DNA of 64,000 bases, taken from assembly GCA_963739375.1 (NCBI GenBank), contig CAVUAF010000020.1, positions 1-64,000 of the forward strand, read 5' to 3'. Under the pieces are notes generated by a model that saw only the letters and a list, made by a program, of their open reading frames with translations, was not told where the DNA came from and searched no databases. Source of the DNA: CAVUAF01 sp963739375 (lineage in GTDB: Bacteria; Acidobacteriota; Terriglobia; Terriglobales; Acidobacteriaceae). Positions 16,670 to 24,502 of this stretch are shown piece after piece (the stretch's first letter is position 1; each line of letters opens with the position of its first letter). Made by a program: the position numbers and the translations under genes.

Positions 16670-19033
16670 ATGAAACGCCGCGCTGCTTGTTGGTTCCTCT
16701 CCCCGTCGCTGCTCATCGCACTCCTGGCCTGCCTGTGGCCGGCTGCCGTGGTTCATGCCCAGCCGGTTCCGCCGTATCGCGATCCGCAATTGCCGGTCGA
16801 CCAGCGGCTGGCGGACTTGCTGTCACGCATGACGCTGGCGGAGAAGATCGCGCAGCTCCAGGGCGCCTGGGAGAACCGTCAGTTCATCTCCGACCCGCAG
16901 GGGCTGTTCGTCAACGAGAAGGGCGAGTTCCTTCCCGACCGCGCCGCCGCGCTGTTGAAGGACGGGCTCGGCGAGATGTCGCGGCCCAGCGAAAACCGGG
17001 GTCCGCGCGCCATGGCTGAGTTCACCAACACCATGCAGAGGTGGGTCAGGCAGAACACCCGCCTGGGCATCCCGGTCCTGTTTCACGAGGAGTGCCTGCA
17101 CGGCCATGCCGCTCCGGGAGGGACCTCCTATCCGCAGGCGATTGCGCTGGCGTCGACCTGGGACCCGGGACTGGTGGAAGCCGTCTTTGCGGCGACGGCG
17201 GCGGAAGTGCGCGCTCGCGGCGCCCACCAATGCCTCTCGCCGGTGCTTGACCTCGCCCGCGATCCACGCTGGGGGCGGACGGAGGAAACTTACGGCGAAG
17301 ACCCCTACCTGGTTGCGCGCATCGGGGTCGCTGCCATCCGCGGCTTCCAGGGCGCCGGCCCGACCATTGGCCGCGCCCACGTGCTGGCCACCGCCAAGCA
17401 CTTCGCCGTGCATGGGCAGCCGGAAGCCGGCACCAACGTCGCCCCGGGCAATTACTCTGAGCGCGTGGTGCGCGAGTATTTCCTCAAGCCGTTCCAGGCT
17501 GCCGTCCAGGAAGGCCACGTCCAGAGCGTGATGGCGTCGTACAACGAGATTGACGGTATTCCTTCGCACAGCAACAAGCATCTGCTCGACGACATTCTCC
17601 GCGGTGAGTGGGGCTTCGACGGCGTGCTGGTCTCGGACTACTTCGGGATCGCGGAGCTCATACGCGTCCACCATGTCGTGGACTCCAAACCCGAGGCCGC
17701 CAAACTGGCGCTGGAATCGGGCGTGGACGTGGAACTGCCCTTCGCCGACGCATTCCCCAGCCTGGTCGAGCAAGTGAAGCAAGGCCAGGTCGCAGAGGCG
17801 ACGATTGACCGGGCCGTCTCCCGCATCCTGCGGGAAAAGTTCCTGCTCGGCCTGTTCGACGATCCGCTCGTCGATCCCGGGCAGGCAGAGAAGATCACGA
17901 ACAGTCCCGAGCACCAGCAGCTGGCGCTGCAGGCGGCCCACGAGTCGATCATTCTCCTCAAGAACCAGGACCACCTGCTCCCCCTGGACAAGAACAAGTA
18001 CCGGCGGATCGCGGTCATCGGTCCGAACGCCGGCGACGTGCACCTGGGCGGCTACAGCGGCGAGCCCGGGCGTGGCGTGAGCGTGCTGGACGGCATCAGG
18101 AACAAGGTGGGGGCGACACGCGTGCTCTTCGCGGAGGGCCCGAAGATCACCGAGTCGAAACCCGTCTGGGAAGCGGACGAGGTCATCCTCGGCGATCCGG
18201 TCCTGAATGCCGCCCGCATCAAGCAGGCAGCGCAGGTCGCGGGCCGGGCCGACCTGGTGGTCCTTGTGCTCGGCGGGAACGAGCAAACCTCCCGCGAAGC
18301 GTGGGCCCCCAACCATCCCGGGGACCGTGACAGCCTCGACTTGCTCGGGAATCAGGATGAACTGGTCCAGGCAGTGCTGGCGAAACGCAAGCCGACCGTG
18401 GTCGTACTGCTCCACGGGCGCCCCAACTCGATCAATTACATCGCCGAACACATCCCGGCGATTGTCGAGGGCTGGTACCTGGGCCAGGAGGGCGGGACCG
18501 CCCTGGCCGACGTGCTCTTCGGCGACCACAATCCCAGCGGCAAGCTGCCGATCACGGTGCCGCGGTCAGCCGGCCAGCTGCCCGCCTACTACTATCAGAA
18601 GCCTTCGGCGAAGCGCGAATACCTGGGCACCACGCCCTTGCCCCTCTTCCCCTTTGGCTGGGGCTTGAGCTATACGACCTTTCAGTATGCGAATCTGCGG
18701 GTCGAGCCGGGCACCATTGGCCCCGGGGGACAGGCCAAGGTTTCCGTGGAGGTGGCCAACACCGGTGCGGTGCGCGGCGACGAAGTGGTGCAGCTTTACC
18801 TGCGCGACGAGGTCAGCTCGGTGACCCGGCCCGTGAAGGAGCTGCGCGGATTCCGGCGGATCGCGCTGGAACCAGGACAAACGAAGACGGTGGACTTCAC
18901 GCTGGGCCCGGACGAACTCTCGTTCCTGAATCGCGAGATGCGGCGGGTGGTGGAGCCGGGAGCGTTCACGGTGATGGTGGGCGGAAACTCCGTCGATTTG
19001 ATCACGACGCAGTTGAGCGTCCGCGCGAAGTAG
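16670..19033 (+). CDS. GH3 glycoside hydrolase (beta-xylosidase/beta-glucosidase type), secreted
   Basis: A 787-residue protein from ATG 16670, which has GAGGA upstream and a clean signal peptide ending AVVHA at residue 30; the frame is open further upstream but that part lies over the xylB promoter. The order is a GH3 barrel (about 45-400), an alpha/beta-sandwich domain (about 430-640) and a fibronectin-III-like C-terminal domain (about 690-785). The nucleophile is Asp323 in VLVSDYFG. TAKHFAVHGQPEAGTNVAP and the RWGRTEETYGEDPY region resemble bacterial GH3 beta-xylosidases. It probably releases xylose from oligosaccharides in the periplasm. The regulator gene follows after 4 bp. Confidence 0.92.
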   Translation: MKRRAACWFLSPSLLIALLACLWPAAVVHAQPVPPYRDPQLPVDQRLADLLSRMTLAEKIAQLQGAWENRQFISDPQGLFVNEKGEFLPDRAAALLKDGLGEMSRPSENRGPRAMAEFTNTMQRWVRQNTRLGIPVLFHEECLHGHAAPGGTSYPQAIALASTWDPGLVEAVFAATAAEVRARGAHQCLSPVLDLARDPRWGRTEETYGEDPYLVARIGVAAIRGFQGAGPTIGRAHVLATAKHFAVHGQPEAGTNVAPGNYSERVVREYFLKPFQAAVQEGHVQSVMASYNEIDGIPSHSNKHLLDDILRGEWGFDGVLVSDYFGIAELIRVHHVVDSKPEAAKLALESGVDVELPFADAFPSLVEQVKQGQVAEATIDRAVSRILREKFLLGLFDDPLVDPGQAEKITNSPEHQQLALQAAHESIILLKNQDHLLPLDKNKYRRIAVIGPNAGDVHLGGYSGEPGRGVSVLDGIRNKVGATRVLFAEGPKITESKPVWEADEVILGDPVLNAARIKQAAQVAGRADLVVLVLGGNEQTSREAWAPNHPGDRDSLDLLGNQDELVQAVLAKRKPTVVVLLHGRPNSINYIAEHIPAIVEGWYLGQEGGTALADVLFGDHNPSGKLPITVPRSAGQLPAYYYQKPSAKREYLGTTPLPLFPFGWGLSYTTFQYANLRVEPGTIGPGGQAKVSVEVANTGAVRGDEVVQLYLRDEVSSVTRPVKELRGFRRIALEPGQTKTVDFTLGPDELSFLNREMRRVVEPGAFTVMVGGNSVDLITTQLSVRAK

Positions 19034-19037
19034 CGGC

Positions 19038-20120
19038 ATGCAACGAGTGGGCATTCACCGGATCGCGGAACTGGCGCGTGTGTCGATCGGAACGGTCGAT
19101 CGCGCGCTGCACGACCGCGTGGGCATCAGCGCGGCTACGCGCACAAAAGTTCTGCGTATCGCCCGCCAGCTCGACTACCAGCCGCACCCGGCGGCGCGCA
19201 TCCTCTCGGTCGGCCGCTCGCAGGTCCGCATCGGCGTCTGCATCCCCGAGGAAATCCACTTTTTCTACGACCAGATGCGGGCAGGCATCTTCGACGAGGT
19301 GCGGCGCACGCACGGACTCGGCGTCGAGGTCGTCTATGATCCCGTCCCCAACCTGGGCGAGGACGAGCGCGCGCACGTTGCCCGGCTGCTGAAGCGGGAC
19401 ATCGGCGCCCTCATCGTCACCCCGGGGAACCCGCAAGCCGTCGGTCCCTTGATCGACAAGGCCGAGCGGCAGGACATCCGGGTCGTTTGCATCACCACGG
19501 ACGCCCCACAAAGCCGCCGCAGCAGCGCCGTTTGCGTGGACCCGGAGCTCAATGGCCGGCTGGCGGCGGAGTTGATGGCAAAGTTCGTGGCGCCCGCCGC
19601 GCGGGTCGCGATGCTCACCGGAATGCTCACCACCGAAGAGCATCGCCTGAAGGCCCGCGGATTTTGCGAGGGGTTCGTTGCCGACTGTCCGGAGGGTGAA
19701 GTGGTCGCCGTGCTGGAGGCGCACGAGTCCGAGAAAGAGAGTTATCGGAAGACCTGCCGGTTGCTCGCTCGCCATGGCGACCTCGCCGGCATTTACGTGA
19801 GCACGGTGAACTGCCTGCCGGTGTGCCAGGCCTTGCAGCGCTACGGGCGCGCGGGAACGACGCAGCTCATCACCACCGACCTGTTTCCGCAGATGGTTCC
19901 TCACTTGCAGCGCGGCACCATCCGCGCCTCGATTTACCAGGACCCGTACCTGCAAGGCCAGACCGCGGTGCGCATGCTGGTCGACTACCTGCTGAACCGC
20001 ACTCCCCTGCCCAGGATCCATTACCTCAATCCCGCGATCGTGCTGCGCACCAATTTGCATTTGTTTCGCGAATTCGGGACCAGCAGCCGCCGTCCCGGAA
20101 AGCGCGGGCGAAAACCATGA
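19038..20120 (+). CDS. LacI-family transcriptional regulator
   Basis: A 360-residue protein with an N-terminal LacI HTH and hinge (residues about 5-60; IHRIAELARVSIGTVDRALH) and a periplasmic-binding-protein-like effector domain. It differs from plain LacI proteins in a long IGVCIPEEIHFFYDQMRAG start to the effector domain, as in the LacI regulators next to glycoside hydrolase genes in Acidobacteriota and Bacteroidota. It lies 4 bp after the GH3 gene and probably responds to xylose or an oligosaccharide. A matching operator is proposed at 16,592-16,607. Confidence 0.93.
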   Translation: MQRVGIHRIAELARVSIGTVDRALHDRVGISAATRTKVLRIARQLDYQPHPAARILSVGRSQVRIGVCIPEEIHFFYDQMRAGIFDEVRRTHGLGVEVVYDPVPNLGEDERAHVARLLKRDIGALIVTPGNPQAVGPLIDKAERQDIRVVCITTDAPQSRRSSAVCVDPELNGRLAAELMAKFVAPAARVAMLTGMLTTEEHRLKARGFCEGFVADCPEGEVVAVLEAHESEKESYRKTCRLLARHGDLAGIYVSTVNCLPVCQALQRYGRAGTTQLITTDLFPQMVPHLQRGTIRASIYQDPYLQGQTAVRMLVDYLLNRTPLPRIHYLNPAIVLRTNLHLFREFGTSSRRPGKRGRKP

Positions 20121-20200
20121 AGGCCGCGCGAGTTTGCGCTCTCCTGGGTGTCATCGTCTGGTGTCTTCACGCCGGGGCGCAAGCGCCGCCCGCCAACTAA
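20117..20200 (+). pseudogene. 27-codon remnant: signal peptide of a lost secreted gene
   Basis: The start ATG overlaps the regulator stop as ATGA, the usual coupling inside an operon. The 27 encoded residues are a textbook signal peptide (basic start, VCALLGVIVWCLHAGAQA, then PPAN) followed at once by a stop. A further secreted enzyme of the xylan operon was probably truncated here. The tRNA-Phe gene begins 80 bp downstream. It could also be a small secreted peptide, which seems less likely. Confidence 0.5.
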
Positions 20201-20279
20201 CCCCGACGGCCATCAGAATTCTCGGAACCAAATGGAACCAGGGGCGGGAATCGGAACTGTGTAACTGCTTGAGAAGTGG

Positions 20280-20352
20280 TGGCCAGGGACGGACTCGAAC
20301 CGCCGACGCCGGCCTTTTCAGGGCCGCGCTCTACCAACTGAGCTACCTGGCC
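20280..20352 (-). tRNA. tRNA-Phe (GAA)
   Basis: The cloverleaf is complete on the minus strand: acceptor GGCCAGG/CCTGGCC, D-arm GCTC..GAGC, anticodon stem CGGCC/GGCCG with loop CTGAAAA (anticodon GAA), T-arm with TTCGAGT, and discriminator A. CCA is not encoded in full (ACC follows). Confidence 0.97.
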
Positions 20353-20503
20353 ACGCGGGAGACGCGTTACGCCCGGAAAGGAGCGCGGCTCGTCTGGCGC
20401 CGCGCAGTGGAGAACAACTGTCGATTATACAGGCGGGCGGAAGTGCCGTCGAGGCGGCGGCGCGTTCCTTCGCCACACTTCCGGGGTTCGTAAGCAATAC
20501 GAA

Positions 20504-20525
20504 AGGCGGCCGCGAACGGCCGCCT
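20504..20525 (-). terminator. Terminator after the cold-shock gene
   Basis: A perfect 9-bp stem (AGGCGGCCG / CGGCCGCCT) with loop CGAA lies 31 bp after the cold-shock stop, followed on the minus strand by TTCGTATT. The T-run is weak but the stem is very stable. Confidence 0.7.
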
Positions 20526-20556
20526 CGCCAAATGCTGGGTTGGGTGGGAACGCCGG

Positions 20557-20757
20557 TTACAGAACCTGCACGTTCTCTGCCTGCCAGCCCTTCGGGCCCT
20601 TTACGACGTTGAACTGGACCTGCTGGCCTTCCTGCAGGCTACGGAAGCCATTGGCCTGGATGGCGGAGAAGTGAACGAACACATCCTCGCCGTTCTGACG
20701 GGTGATGAAACCATAACCCTTCGCGTCGTTGAACCACTTCACAATTCCCTGTTCCAT
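20557..20757 (-). CDS. cspA: Cold-shock protein (CspA family)
   Basis: A 66-residue single OB-fold protein. The RNA-binding motifs are KGYGFITR (RNP1) and VFVHFSAI (RNP2). It acts as an RNA chaperone that melts mRNA structure. About 230 bp upstream hold no gene; cspA mRNAs commonly have long structured leaders, and that region could be one. A strong hairpin terminator follows the stop. Confidence 0.97.
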   Translation of the reverse strand: MEQGIVKWFNDAKGYGFITRQNGEDVFVHFSAIQANGFRSLQEGQQVQFNVVKGPKGWQAENVQVL

Positions 20758-21033
20758 TTTGTTGCTTTGTTCCTTGTTTTGGATTTGCTGCTGGAGCTTC
20801 GGAGATTGCTGGAGGCAGGAAACGCTTTGCGCGGGCTGCAGCTCGGAAATCTTCGACTAACCAACCGCGGAAATATTGTAGCGCAAGCCGAGCGGCAAAC
20901 ACAAGCCGGCCGCAAACACCCTGGATAAGTGCAAATATAAGAGTAACTTGCGGACGGGTGCAGCGAGAGGTCGGATCGAGGAGAGAGGCTGATTGCACCG
21001 CAGATGGTTCAAACGCAGCTGCCGGCTCCACCC

Positions 21034-21546
21034 TTACTGGTGCTTTTGGAGGAACTTCAGGCGGCGCTGGGGGGCTACGTCGGCGTGAACATCGTCGTAC
21101 TTGAGGACGCTGATTGAGCCATCCACCTCGAGTACGCCGAGGGAGACGTCCTTGATGGCCTCGATGCCGTGTTCCCGCAAGGCGCGGTGGATCTCGTCGA
21201 GGGTGATGTGCTCCCGCGCCATGTGGGCGGGGATCACGGTGCCGTTGTGAATGAGCAGAGTGGGAGAACCCTCGATGAGGCGGCGGAAACGGCGGTTAAA
21301 GCCGGAGAGTTCGGCAAAAACGTAGTTCAGCAGCAGCAGCGTGAGGGCCGCCACCAGGCCGCCGAGGAGCGACGTGTCGGGGCCGGTCATGGCGTTCTGC
21401 ACGGAGTTGGAGAGCAGCAGCAGGAGCGTGAGGTCGAAGGGCGTCATCTGCCCGACCTCGCGTTTGCCGGTGACGCGTACGCCGATCAGGATGAACAGGT
21501 AGATCGTGATCGTGCGCAGCGCAATGTTGATGAGGGTAGCCGCCAC
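21034..21546 (-). CDS. DUF421 membrane protein (YetF-like)
   Basis: A 170-residue protein with three N-terminal membrane helices (about 4-22, 38-55 and 58-80) and a cytoplasmic DUF421 domain. The latter carries GSPTLLIHNGTVIPAHM and a C-terminal sheet region ending in YDDVHAD. DUF421 proteins such as YetF and YrbG are widespread and poorly understood. The start is GTG 21546. The gene stands alone between the cold-shock gene and the parS-like site. Confidence 0.9.
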   Translation of the reverse strand: MAATLINIALRTITIYLFILIGVRVTGKREVGQMTPFDLTLLLLLSNSVQNAMTGPDTSLLGGLVAALTLLLLNYVFAELSGFNRRFRRLIEGSPTLLIHNGTVIPAHMAREHITLDEIHRALREHGIEAIKDVSLGVLEVDGSISVLKYDDVHADVAPQRRLKFLQKHQ

Positions 21547-21624
21547 AGCCGGACACTAGCACCACCCGCCGCGACCCCGTAAGTGACGACTCTGTTTCTC
21601 CGGGCGCCAGACCGCCAGCGCAAA

Positions 21625-21642
21625 TTGTTCCACGTGGAACAA
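21625..21642. promoter_or_regulatory. parS-like centromere site
   Basis: TTGTTCCACGTGGAACAA is a perfect 18-bp palindrome. Its core TGTTCCACGTGGAACA matches the bacterial chromosomal parS consensus (TGTTtCACGTGaAACA type), the site bound by ParB. It is intergenic, in a 430-bp stretch (21,547-21,979) without any gene I can support. Chromosomal parS sites usually lie in the origin-proximal part of the chromosome. Confidence 0.8.
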
Positions 21643-21932
21643 TTTTGCTCGCGCGCGGCCAACCGGGCGGCAAGACGGGGGCCGCGATAAGATGTTGCAC
21701 ACTAGGCAGTTCTGCAGACCAGCGCGTCCGAAACCGGACAGTGGATTTCGAATCCGAACACCGGAAGCCGAGCTGCGTTGCTCACGGGGCGTGGTTCAGC
21801 ACGTCTTTTCAGTAACTTGGCAGCCGGACGGCGTTGGCAACGGACATGCCCGAGCACTCCCCCCCGAGCGTGGAAGGCGGGATGCCTCGCTGGAAATCGC
21901 CGGCGCCGTGCAAAGCGCGCGCCTAAATGCAA

Positions 21933-21956
21933 AGCCCCGGCGCTCACGCCGGGGCT
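21933..21956 (-). terminator. Terminator after the PEP-CTERM gene
   Basis: A perfect 10-bp stem (AGCCCCGGCG / CGCCGGGGCT) with a 4-base loop, followed on the minus strand by TTGCATTT, lies 23 bp after the PEP-CTERM stop. Confidence 0.75.
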
Positions 21957-21979
21957 CATGTTTGATTCAGGAAACGCGG

Positions 21980-22618
21980 TCAGGACTTCCTTTTCCGCCA
22001 GCGCCGCCACATCAGCGCGCTGCCGCCCGCCAACAGGGCCATCGACGAAGGCTCCGGCGTGTTGGTCTGGAACGTGAGGGTCACGGGATTGCCGTTGGCG
22101 TCCACCCAATGTCCTGTGCCGCCAGGATTGGTGTTATTGCTGTTGTCGTTGAGGTTGACGGTCAAGATCTGGTTGTTGAGCCAGCCGCAGGGCCCGTTGT
22201 GGTCGTCGGCGTCGTTGTCTCCATCGAAATCGGTGCAGGAAACTCCGAAGAAGGAAATAAACAGCGTTCCGCCGCTGGAGGAAATGTTGCAGTTGACGAA
22301 GGCGTTGGTGAGGCAGGTGACGTTTCCAGGCACCACCTGGCCGCCGAGCGGCGCCTCAAACAGAATCGAGGTGATGGTGACGCCGGTGAAGTTCGTAAAC
22401 TGCTCGTAACCGCCACCGGAGGGGTTGACCGATATCGGGATTGTCGACGTCAGTGTGAAGATAGGATGCGGGCACAGCAGCGGATGGAAGGGCGAGCATC
22501 CCGGCGGATCGCTGAGATCAATCACCGGGTCCACCAGCGGAACGGTGTCGGCGTGCACCAGGCCGACACCCATGAACAGCAACACCAGAACCAACAGCAG
22601 CTTAGGAGCTACACGCAT
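21980..22618 (-). CDS. PEP-CTERM sorted secreted protein
   Basis: A 212-residue exported protein. ATG 22618 has TGAGGA upstream and begins a signal peptide ending near VHADT. The C-terminus is a full PEP-CTERM signal: TPEPSSMALL, then a short hydrophobic helix, then the basic tail WRRWRKRKS. Exosortase cleaves such proteins, usually in bacteria that make extracellular polysaccharide. The body is Thr/Ser/Asn-rich beta structure with no family I recognise. No exosortase gene is in the window. Confidence 0.9.
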   Translation of the reverse strand: MRVAPKLLLVLVLLFMGVGLVHADTVPLVDPVIDLSDPPGCSPFHPLLCPHPIFTLTSTIPISVNPSGGGYEQFTNFTGVTITSILFEAPLGGQVVPGNVTCLTNAFVNCNISSSGGTLFISFFGVSCTDFDGDNDADDHNGPCGWLNNQILTVNLNDNSNNTNPGGTGHWVDANGNPVTLTFQTNTPEPSSMALLAGGSALMWRRWRKRKS

Positions 22619-22809
22619 AGCTATCCTCACCGTGCAAAACACCTGTGTCACGCGCAATTCTTCCTCCAAATGTCCACTTCTAGAAAGCCATAAGAATCAA
22701 ATAGATAGACAGATTTCTATGGCTCGACCCCACTTCATGCCGCAATTACTTGCAGCCTTTGTGTCAGTCCTTTCATGTGACGGGCTTCGTCCGGCCCCGG
22801 CAAACACCC

Positions 22810-24285
22810 CTAGCCATCTGCCGCAAGATGCCCCGCCCCATGGTGCCGCCAGTATACGTAGCCCGGCAGTCCAATGGCCAGCAAAATGAGGCACCACACC
22901 GCCTCCCGGGGCCGCTCGATGACCGTGTTCACCAGCCAGCCGCCAATCAGCAGCATGTAGAGTGCCGGCAGCCAGGGATAGCCAAAGCACCGGTACGGGC
23001 GCGTCGCGTCCGGACGCGTGCGCCGCAGCACAAACAGCGCCGCGGTGGTGGCCACGTAGGACAGCACCATGCCGAACACGGTGAAGGTGAACAACTGGTC
23101 GTAGGTGCCGGTAAGCGCGATGGCGCATGCCAGGGCTCCTTGCGCCAGCAGTGCAAACATCGGCGTGCGATGCCGTGGATGCACTTCCCCCATGCGGCGA
23201 AAGAACACGCCATCCCGGCCCATGGCGTACACCACCCGCGCCCCGGCCAGGATGTTGCTGGAACAGGCGCCGAAGCACGACACCGCGATCACCCCCGCAA
23301 TCCAGAAACCGACCGCGGGCGAGAATAAAGTGTTGGCCGCGGCTTGCGCGATGGTCGGCTGGCGCGCGATTTCGCTCGTCGGCAGCGCGTACAGGTAGAC
23401 CGCGTTCATCACTACGTACAGCACCATCACGCCCACTACGCCGGCGATCATCGAACGCGGCACGTTGCGCTCCGGACGCCGGATCTCCCCCGCCGTCCAC
23501 GCGGCGTACACCCATCCCTCATAGGCCCAGAAGACGGCGATAAACGCCACCCCGAGCACCGACATGAAACCGTAGAACCCGCCAGCGAATGCCGTCTGCA
23601 CTCCCTCCAGCCGGAAGTGCGACCAACTGCCTTTGCCGGCGGCGAAGCCGAGGACCACGAACACGGCCAGCACGCCGTACTTCAGCCAGGTGGCCGTGTT
23701 CTGCAACAGCACTGCCGGACGCAGGCCCGCCACGTTGATGATGGTCAGGCCGGCAATGGCGCCCACCGCCACCAGGTCTCCCTGCGTGATGCTCCAGGGA
23801 GAGCGCACGAGGTGCCCGGCGTGCCACTGCCAGCCCGCCAGCGTCAGCAGCGGGACGTCGGCGCGCAGCACCGGTGCCGCCTGCCCGAGGTATTCGGCGA
23901 AGGCCACCGCGATCGTCGCAATCCCGCCGGTGGACCCCGCGACGAACATCAGCCAGCCGTAGAGAAACGCCGCCAGTTCGCCAAAGGCTTCGCGCAGGTA
24001 GACGTACTGGCCGCCCGCCTCGGGAAACATGGCGCCGAGTTCCGCGAAGGCGATGGCGCCCATCAGCGAAACTACTCCCCCGGCCACCCAGACCAGCAGA
24101 AACAGCGGCGGCGAAGGCAGCGCCTGGGCCACGTCCCTGGGTGTCAGAAAGATGGCACTGCCCACCACGCCGCCTGCCACCAGCAGCGTGGCATCGAGGA
24201 GTGAGAGTCTACGCACCAGGCCGAGCGCGCCGCCGCCAGCCTTGGCTTCGCCCGGCGTTGGGGCTGCGCTTTCTTCCGGTGACAT
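22810..24285 (-). CDS. APC-family amino-acid permease
   Basis: A 491-residue membrane protein with about twelve hydrophobic helices. The first helix has the APC signature VGSAIFLTPRDVAQALP, and the FAELGAMFPEAGGQYVYLREAFG region is typical of the LAT-like exchanger branch. It probably exchanges or takes up amino acids at the inner membrane; the substrate cannot be read. ATG 24285 is the best start. It stands alone on the minus strand. Confidence 0.92.
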   Translation of the reverse strand: MSPEESAAPTPGEAKAGGGALGLVRRLSLLDATLLVAGGVVGSAIFLTPRDVAQALPSPPLFLLVWVAGGVVSLMGAIAFAELGAMFPEAGGQYVYLREAFGELAAFLYGWLMFVAGSTGGIATIAVAFAEYLGQAAPVLRADVPLLTLAGWQWHAGHLVRSPWSITQGDLVAVGAIAGLTIINVAGLRPAVLLQNTATWLKYGVLAVFVVLGFAAGKGSWSHFRLEGVQTAFAGGFYGFMSVLGVAFIAVFWAYEGWVYAAWTAGEIRRPERNVPRSMIAGVVGVMVLYVVMNAVYLYALPTSEIARQPTIAQAAANTLFSPAVGFWIAGVIAVSCFGACSSNILAGARVVYAMGRDGVFFRRMGEVHPRHRTPMFALLAQGALACAIALTGTYDQLFTFTVFGMVLSYVATTAALFVLRRTRPDATRPYRCFGYPWLPALYMLLIGGWLVNTVIERPREAVWCLILLAIGLPGYVYWRHHGAGHLAADG

Positions 24286-24344
24286 GGGGACGCGGGCGAT
24301 CTTTCGCTCTTTCTATAATCAGGGGTGCTGGAGGCTATCTGATA

Positions 24345-24359
24345 TGACGCATAGCGTCA
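24345..24359. promoter_or_regulatory. Short palindrome upstream of the secreted hypothetical
   Basis: TGACGC-ATA-GCGTCA is a perfect inverted repeat in the 217-bp gap between the APC permease and the gene at 24,503. A TATAAT hexamer lies at 24,314-24,319. It could be an operator; no regulator is nearby. Confidence 0.3.
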
Positions 24360-24502
24360 ACCGCGGCGCCGCGGCCACGCGTCCACTTTTCGCCGCCCCC
24401 GGGGTCACGCCAGCGCTCGAACCGACCCCGCCGCTCACCTCAGGTATTGGCGATGCGGCGGTTACGAGTTAGTATCTCCAAACTCCCAGGGGGGTTGTAG
24501 CC

